Origin: DATBLE01 sp036555585
GTDB taxonomy: Bacteria > Actinomycetota > Thermoleophilia > Gaiellales > Gaiellaceae
DNA length: 64,000 bases
Assembly: GCA_036555585.1 (NCBI GenBank)
Contig: DATBLE010000001.1
Location: 61,834 to 125,833 of the forward strand
Reading direction: 5' to 3'
Under the pieces are notes generated by a model, which saw nothing but the letters and a program-made list of their open reading frames with translations, ran no database searches and had not been told where the DNA came from. Positions 56,082-64,000 of the stretch are shown one piece after another. The position numbers were made by a program, and so were the translations under genes. The first letter of the stretch is position 1. Each line of letters opens with the position of its first letter.

Positions 56082-56513
56082 ATGCGGACGTTCTCGACCT
56101 TCCTCGCCGTCGCCGCCGCCGCGCTTGCCTTCGCCGCCGGCGCGATGCCCGCCGCCGGGCCGGCGGTCACGGTCCACACCTCGGCGTACGGGCGGGTCCT
56201 GTTCGACCAGCGCGGCTACGCGCTCTACGCCTTCACGAGAGACGGCCGCGCCGGCAGCCGGTGCACGGGCGCTTGCGCGAAGGCATGGCCGCCCTTCGTC
56301 GTCTCGCGTGTGCCCCGGGCGGCCGCCGGAACGCAGGCGCGGCTCGTCGGGACCACGCGCCGTGCCGACGGGCGGCTCCAGGTCACCTACGGCGGGAGAC
56401 CGCTCTACTACTACGTGGGCGACCGTCGGCCGCTCCAGATCCTGTGTCAGGACGTCGAGGAGTTCGGCGGCCTCTGGCTCGTCGTCCGGCCGAACGGGAC
56501 GCCGGTCCGCTGA
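56082..56513 (+). CDS. Secreted protein with Yx(FWY)xxD repeats (COG4315 type)
   Basis: A 143-residue protein with a signal peptide (FLAVAAAALAFAAGAMPAAG) and two copies of the repeat hallmark: DQRGYALYAFTRD and GGRPLYYYVGD. CTGACAKAWPPF between them is also typical. Members are predicted surface or periplasmic proteins of unknown function, sometimes linked to electron transfer. No lipobox Cys is seen at the cleavage site, so it seems secreted rather than lipid-anchored. Confidence 0.82.
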   Translation: MRTFSTFLAVAAAALAFAAGAMPAAGPAVTVHTSAYGRVLFDQRGYALYAFTRDGRAGSRCTGACAKAWPPFVVSRVPRAAAGTQARLVGTTRRADGRLQVTYGGRPLYYYVGDRRPLQILCQDVEEFGGLWLVVRPNGTPVR

Positions 56514-56656
56514 GGCGCGCGTACCGGCTGGCGCTTCCCGCTGAGGGCGTCGATCAGCTCCCGCTTGCCCATCTTCGAACGGCCGCGGTCGTAACCCTCC
56601 GATGATTTCGTTCGCCTGGAGCGGTCGTAGCTGCAGGCGAACCGAAAGGAGTTTCG

Positions 56657-57226
56657 ATGGGCAAGCTGGTGGTCACGGAGTTCGTGTCGGTGGACGGCGT
56701 CTTCGAGGATCCGGGCGGGGCCGAGGACTACGAGCACGGCGGCTGGACCTTCGAGTACGACCGCGGCGACGACGGCAACGCGTTCAAGCTCGACGAGCTG
56801 ATGGAGGCCGACATCCAGCTGCTCGGGCGCGTGACCTACGAGGGTTTCGCCGCGGCGTGGCCCTCCCGCGAGGGCCCGTTCGCGGACAAGCTCAACTCCG
56901 ACCCGAAGGTCGTCGTCTCGACGACGCTCACCGAGCCGGAGTGGCAGAACACGACCGTGATCTCGGACGACGTCGCGGGACGGATCGCGAAGCTCAGGGA
57001 CGAGACCGACGGCGTGATCCTCGTCGCGGGAAGCGGGACGCTGGTGCGGACCCTGCTCGAGGCCGACCTGGTCGACGAGCTGCGGCTGATGGTCTTCCCG
57101 ACGATCCTCGGACGCGGCAGACGGCTCTTCCCGGACGGCATCGACCGGCGCAAGCTGGAGCTCGTCGAGAGCCGGACCGTCGGCGGCGACGGGGTGCAGG
57201 TGCACGTCTACCGGCGGACGGCGTAG
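56657..57226 (+). CDS. Dihydrofolate reductase-like (RibD C-terminal domain) protein
   Basis: A 189-residue RibD-C-type reductase: KLVVTEFVSVDGVFEDPG, DIQLLGRVTYEGFAAAW, KVVVSTTLTEPEWQNTTV and ILVAGSGTLVRTLLEADLVD followed by GRGRRLFPDG. AAAGGAG lies five bases before ATG 56657. It is closer in pattern to the 11514 gene than to the 12189 one. Stand-alone gene; the substrate is unknown. Confidence 0.87.
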   Translation: MGKLVVTEFVSVDGVFEDPGGAEDYEHGGWTFEYDRGDDGNAFKLDELMEADIQLLGRVTYEGFAAAWPSREGPFADKLNSDPKVVVSTTLTEPEWQNTTVISDDVAGRIAKLRDETDGVILVAGSGTLVRTLLEADLVDELRLMVFPTILGRGRRLFPDGIDRRKLELVESRTVGGDGVQVHVYRRTA

Positions 57227-57233
57227 AGCTCGG

Positions 57234-57671
57234 CTACGGCAGCGAGATCAGCGCCAGTCCCGTCTCGGGATCGAGCCGCTTGTGCAGCGCCCGCGGCGGC
57301 TCCACCAGGATCAGCTCGAGCGTCGGCCAGACCCGGGCCTCGAGCAGGTGGCCTCCGTGCGCCGAGCCGTCGGCCTTGCCGACGACGACGTGGGCGTGCA
57401 CCTGCGGCTCGCCGTCCGCGTCGAGGGCGATGTCGCCGGCGAGCGAGAGGACCTCCACCTGCTCGGCGATCGGAATGCGGCTGTAGTCCTTCCGGCCGCG
57501 GTCGAAGTAGCCGACGACGAGCTCGCTGAAGGCGCCGATCCCCGTGAACTGCGCGGCGCCGAGCTGCTCGTCACGGGCGAACCGCGTCAGACCCTCGATC
57601 GGGTCGTCGCCCTTGTCGAAGACGAGCACGAACGTCGTCTCGGACGCCTCTGCCAGCCGCTGCGCACGCAC
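57234..57671 (-). CDS. PPC/DUF296 domain protein
   Basis: A 145-residue protein. TTFVLVFDKGDDPIEGLTRF, GAAQFTGIGAFSELVVGYFD and HAHVVVGKADGSAHGGHLLE form the PPC (plants-and-prokaryotes-conserved) fold, with the conserved His pair before GxxxGGHL. In plants the fold accompanies AT-hooks; bacterial members are stand-alone trimers of unknown role. GTG 57671 is the start. It converges on the RibD-C gene. Confidence 0.85.
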   Translation of the reverse strand: MRAQRLAEASETTFVLVFDKGDDPIEGLTRFARDEQLGAAQFTGIGAFSELVVGYFDRGRKDYSRIPIAEQVEVLSLAGDIALDADGEPQVHAHVVVGKADGSAHGGHLLEARVWPTLELILVEPPRALHKRLDPETGLALISLP

Positions 57672-57742
57672 GTCTCCGTGGTTTCTCCCGCGCCGCCGAG
57701 ACGGAAACGGCGGCGAATCGCCAGAACCGCTACGTGTTCGCG

Positions 57743-57934
57743 CTAGGCAGCCTTGGCGGCCGTCTGCGTCAGCGAAGAGCAGAGCAGCCGGGCGAGCTCG
57801 TCGCCGAGCTCGAGCTCGAGCCGCTGCCGCGCGGACAGCCGCTCGCCCTCGATCATCGTCTGGACGACTGCGAGGTCGTGCAGGAGGCGGCGCTCGGCCG
57901 GGAGCAGGTCGGTCGTACGAGTGCGGCGAGACAT
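57743..57934 (-). CDS. Small helical protein of unknown function (63 residues)
   Basis: ATG 57934 is preceded by AAAGGAG at good spacing. The product is charged and helical (LLPAERRLLHDLAVVQTMIE, SARQRLELELGDELARLLCS), with no membrane segment. I recognise no family. It is divergent from the aldehyde oxidoreductase operon and shares its upstream region, including the 58003 palindrome. Confidence 0.6.
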   Translation of the reverse strand: MSRRTRTTDLLPAERRLLHDLAVVQTMIEGERLSARQRLELELGDELARLLCSSLTQTAAKAA

Positions 57935-58002
57935 GCGGCTCCTTTCGAGTGTGCTTCGATTCCGAATACGGAGGCCGAACGATGACTCCTGCGCCTGACG
58001 AC

Positions 58003-58018
58003 TCACCCGATCGGGTGA
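58003..58018. promoter_or_regulatory. Palindrome TCACCCGATCGGGTGA upstream of the aldehyde oxidoreductase operon
   Basis: A perfect 16-bp palindrome 31 bases before the first operon gene, followed by CTTTTT. It differs from the dyad at 3542-3557 only in the central bases. It may be an operator for the operon and the divergent 63-residue gene; as a hairpin with the T-run it could also act as a terminator or leader structure. Confidence 0.45.
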
Positions 58019-58048
58019 TCTTTTTCGCGCGCCGGGTAGCGCACCGGG

Positions 58049-58567
58049 ATGCGTGACGAGTCGCAAGCGCCGGTGCTGCGCGAGCTGGCGCTCCGGGTCA
58101 ACGGCGTCGAGCACGCCCTCACTGTCGACACACGCGTGTCGCTCCTCGACCTGCTGCGCGAGCACCTCGATCTGACCGGCGCGAAGAAGGGCTGCGACCA
58201 CGGCCAGTGCGGCGCGTGCACGGTGCTGATCGACGGCCGGCGCGCGAACGCGTGCCTGGCGCTGGCCGTCGCCCACTACGGCGCCGAGATCGTCACGGTC
58301 GAGGGGCTCGCCGAGAACGGAGAGCTGCACCCGCTCCAGCGCGCGTTCATCGAGCTCGACGCCTTCCAGTGCGGGTACTGCACGCCGGGCCAGCTGTGCT
58401 CCGCGATCGGGATGCTGCGCGAGCTCGAGGCCGGGCACCCGAGCGCCGTCACGACCGACGGCGCCCGCCTTTCGCCGCAGGAGATCAGGGAGCGGATGAG
58501 CGGCAACCTCTGCCGTTGCGGCGCCTATGCGAACCTGGTGCCCGCGATCCTGGGAAGCGGTTCGTGA
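58049..58567 (+). CDS. paoA: Aldehyde oxidoreductase iron-sulfur subunit
   Basis: A 172-residue subunit with two [2Fe-2S] clusters: the plant-ferredoxin-type site GCDHGQCGACTVLIDG plus a downstream Cys in NACLALA, and the helical site FQCGYCTPGQ together with NLCRCGAY. It passes electrons from the molybdenum site to FAD. Unlike E. coli PaoA it has no Tat leader, so the complex should be cytoplasmic. ATG 58049; its stop overlaps the next GTG by four bases. Confidence 0.88.
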   Translation: MRDESQAPVLRELALRVNGVEHALTVDTRVSLLDLLREHLDLTGAKKGCDHGQCGACTVLIDGRRANACLALAVAHYGAEIVTVEGLAENGELHPLQRAFIELDAFQCGYCTPGQLCSAIGMLRELEAGHPSAVTTDGARLSPQEIRERMSGNLCRCGAYANLVPAILGSGS

Positions 58568-59550
58568 GGCCGTTCGAGTACGAGCGTGCCGGCGACGCCG
58601 CGGAGGCGGTCGGGCTCGTGTCCCGCCGCCGGGGCGCGAGGTTCCTCGGCGGAGGAACGAACCTCGTCGACCTGATGCGGCTCGGCGTGGAGACGCCGGA
58701 GCTGCTCGTCGACGTGACGCGCCTGCCGTTCGACCGGGTCGAGGAGACCGGCGACGGGGGGCTGACGATCGGGGCGGGCGTCCGCAACAGCGACCTGGCC
58801 GCCCACCCGCTCGTCCGCGAGCGCTACCCGGCGGTCTCGTCGGCCCTCCTGCACGGCGCGTCCGGTCAGCTCCGGAACCTGGCCACGACCGGCGGCAACC
58901 TGTTGCAGCGAACCCGCTGCGCCTACTTCCAGGACGTGACCAAGCCGTGCAACAAGCGCGAGCCCGGCTCCGGCTGCCCCGCTCGCGAGGGCGAGCACCG
59001 CAACCTGGCCGTCCTCGGCTGGTCGGAGCACTGCGTCGCCACGCATCCCTCGGACCTGGCCGTGGCTCTCGCCGCCTTCGACGCGACCGTCCGCGTCGAG
59101 GGGCCGGCCGGGGCCCGCTCGATCCCGCTGGTCGACCTCCACCGCTTGCCCGGCGACGAGCCGCACTGCGACACCGTGCTGGAGCCCGACGAGCTCGTCG
59201 TTTCCGTCGAGCTGCCGCCGCTCCCGCTCGCCGCCGGCTCCCGGTACGTGAAGGTGCGCGAGCGCGCGTCGTTCGCGTTCGCGCTCGTCTCGCTCGCGGC
59301 GGCGCTCGAGGTTCGGGACGGCGTCGTCGCCGACGTCCGCCTCGCGCTCGGCGGGGTCGCCCACCGGCCGTGGCGCGCCTTCCGCGCCGAGGAGTCGCTG
59401 CGGGGCGAGCCTGCGACCGCGGAGAGCTTCGGCCGGGCGGCCGACGCGGAGCTCGAGCCGGCGAGGCCGCTCAGGGACAACGGCTACAAGCTCCCGCTCG
59501 CCCGCACCCTGATCGTGCGAACGCTCGGCGAGCTCGCGGAGAGCGCGTGA
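58564..59550 (+). CDS. paoB: Aldehyde oxidoreductase FAD subunit with extra iron-sulfur motif
   Basis: A 328-residue FAD-binding subunit of the CoxM/XdhB fold: ARFLGGGTNLVDLMRLGVE and LATTGGNLLQRTRC contact FAD. The inserted RCAYFQDVTKPCNKREPGSG followed by CP carries cysteines that in PaoB (YagS) bind a [4Fe-4S] cluster, so this is the PaoABC type rather than xanthine dehydrogenase. GTG 58564 overlaps the upstream stop; the gene's own stop overlaps the next GTG. Confidence 0.88.
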   Translation: MRPFEYERAGDAAEAVGLVSRRRGARFLGGGTNLVDLMRLGVETPELLVDVTRLPFDRVEETGDGGLTIGAGVRNSDLAAHPLVRERYPAVSSALLHGASGQLRNLATTGGNLLQRTRCAYFQDVTKPCNKREPGSGCPAREGEHRNLAVLGWSEHCVATHPSDLAVALAAFDATVRVEGPAGARSIPLVDLHRLPGDEPHCDTVLEPDELVVSVELPPLPLAAGSRYVKVRERASFAFALVSLAAALEVRDGVVADVRLALGGVAHRPWRAFRAEESLRGEPATAESFGRAADAELEPARPLRDNGYKLPLARTLIVRTLGELAESA

Positions 59551-61607
59551 GCGTCCTCGCCGAACGCGCCGTGGGCAGGCCGCTCGACCGAGTCGAGGGA
59601 GAGGCGAAGGCCACGGGCGAGGCGCTGTACGCCTTCGAGCACCCGCTCGACCGGCCGGCCTACGGTGCGCTCGTGCAGTCGACGATCGCGAGCGGCGAGA
59701 TCCGCGCTCTCGACGCGAGCGACGCGTTGCGCGTGCAGGGCGTGCTGGCGATGGTCTCGCACGGGAACGCGCCGCGGCTCCAGGCGGAGGGCGAGCTGGC
59801 GGTTCTCCAGTCGCCGCGCGTCTGCTACCGCGGCCAGATCGTCGCCGCGGTCGTCGCCGACACGCTCGAGGCCGCGCGGGAGGCGGCGCAGCTCGTGCGT
59901 GTCGAGTACGCCGAGGAGTCGCCCGACGTCGTGCTGCGAGACGACCACCCCAAGCTCTACCGGCCGGAGAAGGTCAACCCCGCCTTCGAGACCGACACGG
60001 CGCAGGGAGACCTCGACGCCGGCCTCTCGGCGGCCGAGCACGTCGTCGACGCCGTCTACGAGACGCCCGCCTTCCACAACAACGCGATGGAGCCGCACGC
60101 GACGATCGCCGTGTGGGCCGACGGACGGCTGACGCTCTACGACTCGACCCAGGGCGCCTCGTCCGCCGGCCGGACGATCGCCGGCGTGTTCGGCCTCGAC
60201 CCCGAGCACGTGCGCGTCGTGTCGCCGCACGTCGGCGGCGGCTTCGGGTCGAAGGGGACGCCGCGGCAGCACGCCGTCGTCGCCGTGATCGCCGCGATGA
60301 CCACCGGCCGCGCCGTGAAGCTCGCCGTGACGAGGCAGCAGATGTTCGCGCTCACCGGCTACCGCACGCCGACGATCCAGCGCGTCCGGCTCGGCGCCGA
60401 CGGCGACGGCCGCCTCCTGGCGATCGCCCACGACGTCGTCGAGCAGACCTCGACCGTGCAGGAGTTCGCGGAGCAGACCGCCGTGGTCACGCGGATGATG
60501 TACGCGGCCCCCAACCGGCGGACGACGCACAGGCTGGTTCCGCTGAACGTGCCGACGCCGTCGTGGATGCGCGCGCCCGGCGAGTGTCCGGGCATGTTCG
60601 CGCTCGAGTCGGCGATCGACGAGCTCTCCGTCGCGTGCGGCATCGACCCGATCGAGCTCCGGGCACGCAACGACCCCGAGGTCGACCCCGAGAACGGGCG
60701 CCGCTTCTCGAGCCGCAACCTCGTCGAGTGCCTTCGCACGGGCGCCGAGCGGTTCGGCTGGGCCGATCGCGACCCGGCCCCGGCCACCCGCCGCGACGGC
60801 CGGTGGCTCTGCGGCACGGGTGTGGCCGCCTCGACGTACCCGGTCTACCGCCGACCCTGCCGGGCGCTCGCCCGCCGCGAGGCGGACGGAAGCTACCTCG
60901 TCCGCGTCGCCGCCGCCGACATCGGCACGGGCGCCCGTACCGCGCTGACCCAGATCGCGGCCGACACGCTCGGGGTGCCGCCCGGGGACGTGCGGGTCGA
61001 GCTCGGCGACAGCGCCTTCCCCGCGGCGCCGGTCGCGGGCGGCTCGGCCGGCACCGCCTCCTGGGGCACCGCCGTCGTGAAGGCGTGCCGCCTGCTCCGA
61101 GACGGCGACGGCGAGACCGAGGAGTCGGTCGACACCAGGGCCGAGATCGAGGCGGCCGAGCAGCTCTCACGCCATGCCTTCGGCGCCCAGTTCGTCGAGG
61201 TGCGCGTCGACCTCGAGACCGGCGAGATCCGCGTGCCCCGCGTGCTCGGCGTCTTCGCCGCCGGAACGATCGTCAACCCGAAGACCGCCCGCTCGCAGCT
61301 CATCGGCGGGATGACGATGGGGCTGGGCATGGCGCTGCTCGAGGAGAGCATCCTCGACCGACGGTTCGGCGACTACCTCAACCGCGACCTGGCCGGCTAC
61401 CACCTCCCGACCTACGCCGACCTCGACGAGATCGACGCGATCTGGGTCGAGGAGGACGACCCCGACCTGAACCCGATCGGGAGCAAGGGCATCGGCGAGA
61501 TCGGCATCGTGGGCACGGCCGCGGCGGTCGCCAACGCCGTGTACCACGCCACGGGCCGCCGCCACCGGCGGCTTCCGATCACTCCGGCCGCCGTCCTCGC
61601 GGGCTGA
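59547..61607 (+). CDS. paoC: Aldehyde oxidoreductase molybdenum-binding subunit
   Basis: A 686-residue catalytic subunit. VSPHVGGGFGSKG binds the molybdopterin, MRAPGECPGMFALESAIDEL (second pterin contact) follows and the C-terminal GSKGIGEIGIVG holds the catalytic Glu. It oxidises aldehydes to acids with water as oxygen source; the exact aldehyde is unknown. The subunit carries a molybdenum cofactor, probably the MCD form used by PaoC. No XdhC-like chaperone gene is seen nearby. GTG 59547. Confidence 0.88.
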   Translation: MSVLAERAVGRPLDRVEGEAKATGEALYAFEHPLDRPAYGALVQSTIASGEIRALDASDALRVQGVLAMVSHGNAPRLQAEGELAVLQSPRVCYRGQIVAAVVADTLEAAREAAQLVRVEYAEESPDVVLRDDHPKLYRPEKVNPAFETDTAQGDLDAGLSAAEHVVDAVYETPAFHNNAMEPHATIAVWADGRLTLYDSTQGASSAGRTIAGVFGLDPEHVRVVSPHVGGGFGSKGTPRQHAVVAVIAAMTTGRAVKLAVTRQQMFALTGYRTPTIQRVRLGADGDGRLLAIAHDVVEQTSTVQEFAEQTAVVTRMMYAAPNRRTTHRLVPLNVPTPSWMRAPGECPGMFALESAIDELSVACGIDPIELRARNDPEVDPENGRRFSSRNLVECLRTGAERFGWADRDPAPATRRDGRWLCGTGVAASTYPVYRRPCRALARREADGSYLVRVAAADIGTGARTALTQIAADTLGVPPGDVRVELGDSAFPAAPVAGGSAGTASWGTAVVKACRLLRDGDGETEESVDTRAEIEAAEQLSRHAFGAQFVEVRVDLETGEIRVPRVLGVFAAGTIVNPKTARSQLIGGMTMGLGMALLEESILDRRFGDYLNRDLAGYHLPTYADLDEIDAIWVEEDDPDLNPIGSKGIGEIGIVGTAAAVANAVYHATGRRHRRLPITPAAVLAG

Positions 61608-61657
61608 GCTCCCGGCGAGCGCCGCGCCGGACCTGACCTGCCCGGTAGAACGTCGAG

Positions 61658-62083
61658 ATGGGACGCAGGTCGCTCGTCTCGGCCGCCGCTCTCGCAACCC
61701 TCGCGCTCGCCGGTTGCGGCGGCTCGCCCGGTCACACCGGGAGCGGCTCGGTCTCGGTCGGAGCGTACGGCGTCACCCCCGCGACGACCGTGTCCGGTCC
61801 GGCGAACGCGAGCGCGAGTGCCTGCCGGAGGCACGCGCGGACCCTGGCGGCCGACGCGGTCGGGTTCGTCGACCACTACGGGTCGGCCGCCGCCTACCCG
61901 GCCGACCTCAACTACGTGATCATCCGGGAGGACCTCGCCCGGTTGCAGACCGCCGGCTGCGACCCGATGCTGCTCGGCAGGGCCCTCACCGCCCGCCTGA
62001 CCGCCGCGCAGCGAAGGACGCTGGTCGACAATCTGCCGGCCGCCATGGCCGACGAGATCCGCGCCGCGCTCGCCCGCGCGTAG
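61658..62083 (+). CDS. Small predicted lipoprotein
   Basis: A 141-residue protein with a lipoprotein signal (LVSAAALATLALAGCGGS, lipid Cys in LAGC). The mature domain after a Ser/Gly/Thr linker is helical (ADAVGFVDHYGSAAAYPADL, LLGRALTARLTAAQRRTLVD) with a Cys pair that could bridge. The family is not recognised. It lies downstream of paoC by 50 bases in the same direction, so it may be transcribed with it. Confidence 0.7.
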   Translation: MGRRSLVSAAALATLALAGCGGSPGHTGSGSVSVGAYGVTPATTVSGPANASASACRRHARTLAADAVGFVDHYGSAAAYPADLNYVIIREDLARLQTAGCDPMLLGRALTARLTAAQRRTLVDNLPAAMADEIRAALARA

Positions 62084-62095
62084 CGGCGGCGAGGG

Positions 62096-63025
62096 TCAGG
62101 CGAGGCCCGCTCCGAAGCCTTCCCGCCAGCTGCTCCAGATCGGCACGAACCCGAGCTCCCGCTTCGCCTTCGCATTCGACGACCCGCGGATCTGGGTCAT
62201 CAGCGACACCCCGACCTCTCCGATCGCGAACCGGGCGAGCCAGGCCGGAACGTGTCGGGGCGGCCTGGCGCCGAGCACCTCGGCGAGGTACGGCAGCCAC
62301 TCGGCGACCGGAGCGGGATCGTCATCGACCACGTTGTAGAGACCCGGTCTGCCGCCCTCGACGGCGATCGCCGTCGCCGCCGCGGCGTCGTCGACGTGGA
62401 GGAACGACCAGATGCCGCGCCCGCCGCCGACCAGCGGCAGCTTCCGCTTGCGGATCAGCTGCGCGTACTCGCTCGCCACCGAGGTTCCCGGCCCGTACAG
62501 GCTGCCGTACCGCAGCACGAGTCCCTCCGGCGCGCCGAGGACCGCCCGCTCGAGATAGCCGATCGCCGCCAGCGAGCGGCGCTGGTGGGCGGGCGGGCTC
62601 GGATCGAGCGGATCCTCCTCCGTCTTCACCGGTCCGCCGGTGCGCGGGTTCGGCCAGCCGGTGAAGCTCTGGGCGACGAGCCGGCGCACGCCGACGGCGT
62701 CGGCGGCGGCGAGCAGGTTGTCCGTCCCCTGCGTCCGCAGCCGGTTCGTGACGGCGAAGCCGCCGTCGAAGTCCTTCAGGTCGGAGAAGCCGGCGAGCGC
62801 CGTCATCTCGTGGACGACCACCTCCGGCTGGGCGCGCGCCACGGCCTCGCCGACCGAGGCGGCGTCGAGGCCGTCCATCACCGCCGGCGTCGCGCCGAGC
62901 GCCCGCAGGCCGTCGCTCTTTCCCGGGTCCCTCGTCGTCGCCACCACCTCGTGGCCACGCTCGACGAGCCGCGACACCAGCCGCCGGCCGACCACGCCGC
63001 CTGCACCCGCGACGAAGACCCGCAT
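62096..63025 (-). CDS. NAD-dependent epimerase/dehydratase family protein
   Basis: A 309-residue extended short-chain dehydrogenase. The nucleotide motif is VFVAGAGGVVGRRLVSRL, with QSFTGWPNPRTGG near the usual catalytic region and YGSLYGPGTSVASEYAQL behind. The classical YxxxK is degenerate, since the corresponding stretch reads SLAAIGYLERAV. It ends ELGFVPIWSSWREGFGAGL. It may be an atypical or binding-only member. ATG 63025 has AAAGGAG. Divergent from the NADH dehydrogenase gene. Confidence 0.82.
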   Translation of the reverse strand: MRVFVAGAGGVVGRRLVSRLVERGHEVVATTRDPGKSDGLRALGATPAVMDGLDAASVGEAVARAQPEVVVHEMTALAGFSDLKDFDGGFAVTNRLRTQGTDNLLAAADAVGVRRLVAQSFTGWPNPRTGGPVKTEEDPLDPSPPAHQRRSLAAIGYLERAVLGAPEGLVLRYGSLYGPGTSVASEYAQLIRKRKLPLVGGGRGIWSFLHVDDAAAATAIAVEGGRPGLYNVVDDDPAPVAEWLPYLAEVLGARPPRHVPAWLARFAIGEVGVSLMTQIRGSSNAKAKRELGFVPIWSSWREGFGAGLA

Positions 63026-63109
63026 GGAAGCTCCTTTCCCCCGTTCGACGATCCCGAGACGAAGCAGCTCGACGTTGCGCCGGGTGGGTATAGCCTCAGG
63101 GGTGGCTGC

Positions 63110-64000
63110 GTGAACGAGCAAGCGGTGCACCGCGTGGTGGTCGTGGGCGGCGGGTTCGCCGGCCTGCAGGCGGTCCGCGGCCTTCGCCGCGCGCCGGTCG
63201 AGGTCACCCTGGTCGACCGGCAGAACTTCATGCTCTTCCAGCCGCTCGTGTACCAGGTCGCAACCGGCGCGCTGTCGCCTGCCGAGATCGCCATGCCCCT
63301 GCGGACGATCTTCAGGCGTCAGCGGAACACGCGCGTCCTCCTCGCCGAGGTCACGGGCTTCGACCTCGACCGCCGCGAGGTCGTCCTCGACCGTCTGCCG
63401 AACGGCGAGGGGCCGACGAGGCTCGGCTACGACACGCTCGTCGTCGCCGCCGGCTCCCGGTACTCGTACTTCGGCCACGAGGACTGGGAGACGCACGCGC
63501 CGGAGCTGAAGTCGCTGGCCGGCGCGCTCGACATCCGCAGCCGCATCCTCACCGCCTTCGAGGCGGCGGAGGCGGAGCCAGAGCCCGAGCAGCGGCGCAG
63601 CTGGCTGACCTTCGTCGTCGTCGGCGCCGGCCCGACCGGCGTCGAGATGGCCGGCCAGATCGCCGAGTTGGCGCGCGACACGCTGCGGCGCGACTTCCGC
63701 ACCATCGATCCCCGCCGCGCCCGCATCCTGCTCGTCGAGGCCGCCGATCGTGTACTCACGAGCTTCCCACCCTCACTGTCGGCGAAGGCCGAACGGTCGC
63801 TGCAGCGCCTCGGAGTAACCGTCCTCACGGGCCGCACCGTGGTCGGAGTCGACGCAGCCGGCGTGATGCTCGAGCGCGGCGACGGCGGCGCCGAGCGCAT
63901 CCCCAGCCGCGCGGTCGTCTGGGCTGCCGGCGTCATGGCGTCGGGTCTCGCCCGCAGGCTCGTCGAGCTGACCGGAGCCGAGCTCGACCGCGCCGGCCGT
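63110..64000 (+). CDS. ndh: Type II NADH dehydrogenase (N-terminal 297 codons)
   Basis: Open to the right edge of the window. GTG 63110 begins VNEQAVHRVVVVGGGFAGLQ (FAD site), with FQPLVYQVATGALSPAEIA typical of NDH-2, and a second dinucleotide fold FVVVGAGPTGVEMAGQIAEL for NADH. It would pass electrons from NADH to quinone at the membrane without proton pumping. The C-terminal membrane-anchoring part is outside the window. Confidence 0.88.
   Translation, partial: MNEQAVHRVVVVGGGFAGLQAVRGLRRAPVEVTLVDRQNFMLFQPLVYQVATGALSPAEIAMPLRTIFRRQRNTRVLLAEVTGFDLDRREVVLDRLPNGEGPTRLGYDTLVVAAGSRYSYFGHEDWETHAPELKSLAGALDIRSRILTAFEAAEAEPEPEQRRSWLTFVVVGAGPTGVEMAGQIAELARDTLRRDFRTIDPRRARILLVEAADRVLTSFPPSLSAKAERSLQRLGVTVLTGRTVVGVDAAGVMLERGDGGAERIPSRAVVWAAGVMASGLARRLVELTGAELDRAGR

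Noticed and set aside
58049..61607. Xanthine dehydrogenase or carbon monoxide dehydrogenase
   Set aside because: The FAD subunit has the extra Cys-rich insert of PaoB/YagS, and the molybdenum subunit lacks the CO dehydrogenase loop with the selenated Cys, so a PaoABC-type aldehyde oxidoreductase fits better.
1..64000. CRISPR array, rRNA operon or recognisable riboswitch
   Set aside because: No regularly spaced direct repeats, no rRNA-like sequence and no conserved riboswitch core were seen on reading both strands. Only the two complete tRNA genes are supported.

Overview
The window is GC-rich throughout (roughly 70 percent by eye). It has short intergenic gaps, many GTG, TTG and even CTG starts, many 1-4 nt start/stop overlaps, and a gene set heavy in SARP/BTAD regulators, class III nucleotide cyclases, MFS pumps, dihydrofolate-reductase-like (RibD-C) proteins and NarL-type two-component systems. 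This points to a soil actinobacterium. Thermoleophilia (Gaiellales/Solirubrobacterales) is my best guess from gene content, but it is an inference. No CRISPR array, rRNA, integrase, transposase or plasmid origin is visible.

Layout. 1-3.5 kb: end of a pilus/type II secretion ATPase gene, a geranylgeranyl-reductase-type flavoprotein, a cupin gene divergent from a TetR gene with shared palindromic operators, two truncated PIN toxin genes joined head to head, and tRNA-Tyr. 3.6-10.6 kb: a locus between tRNA-Tyr and tRNA-Thr holding a BTAD regulator, a 68-residue protein, an unrecognised 1820-residue protein and a small membrane-anchored protein. 10.7-28.1 kb: a segment starting at tRNA-Thr(GGU) and ending at a decayed copy of the tRNA-Thr 3' end, with a second tRNA-Thr-like scrap at 15.35 kb. 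It carries accessory genes: glyoxalase-fold and RibD-C proteins, a cupin-cyclase fusion, hydrolases, a CoA transferase/MFS/HxlR group, an M20 peptidase, a flavin monooxygenase, a copper module (csoR-copA plus a small membrane protein, with CsoR-type operators) and an arsR-DUF2892-MMPL operon.

28.2-43.2 kb: a hydrolase, then a two-gene signalling unit in which a class III cyclase abuts a giant membrane protein (carrier domain, HEAT repeats, cyclic-nucleotide-binding domain). After these come a MetE-like protein, a nitronate monooxygenase, a DUF4407 membrane protein, a PLP lyase, a dirigent/AOC-like secreted protein and two NarL-type kinase-regulator pairs around a cupin gene. 43.3-53.4 kb: a cluster with two paralogous SARP regulators that carry different output modules (hydrolase-cyclase versus AAA/TPR), an acyl-CoA-dehydrogenase-fold enzyme that may be a flavin monooxygenase, an MFS pump, OsmC, flavin reductase and DsrE. 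A CGGTAAA inverted-repeat motif recurs in two of its intergenic regions.

53.5-64 kb: a DMT transporter with a one-base frameshift, an MFS transporter whose stop codon lies in a 222-bp MITE-like element, a Yx(FWY)xxD secreted protein, a RibD-C protein, a PPC/DUF296 protein, a complete three-subunit molybdenum aldehyde oxidoreductase of the PaoABC type, a lipoprotein, an epimerase and the start of a type II NADH dehydrogenase.

The most attractive candidates for undescribed biology are the 1820-residue protein locus between the tRNA genes, the cyclase plus carrier-HEAT-cNMP pair, and the SARP cluster with its shared inverted-repeat motif.
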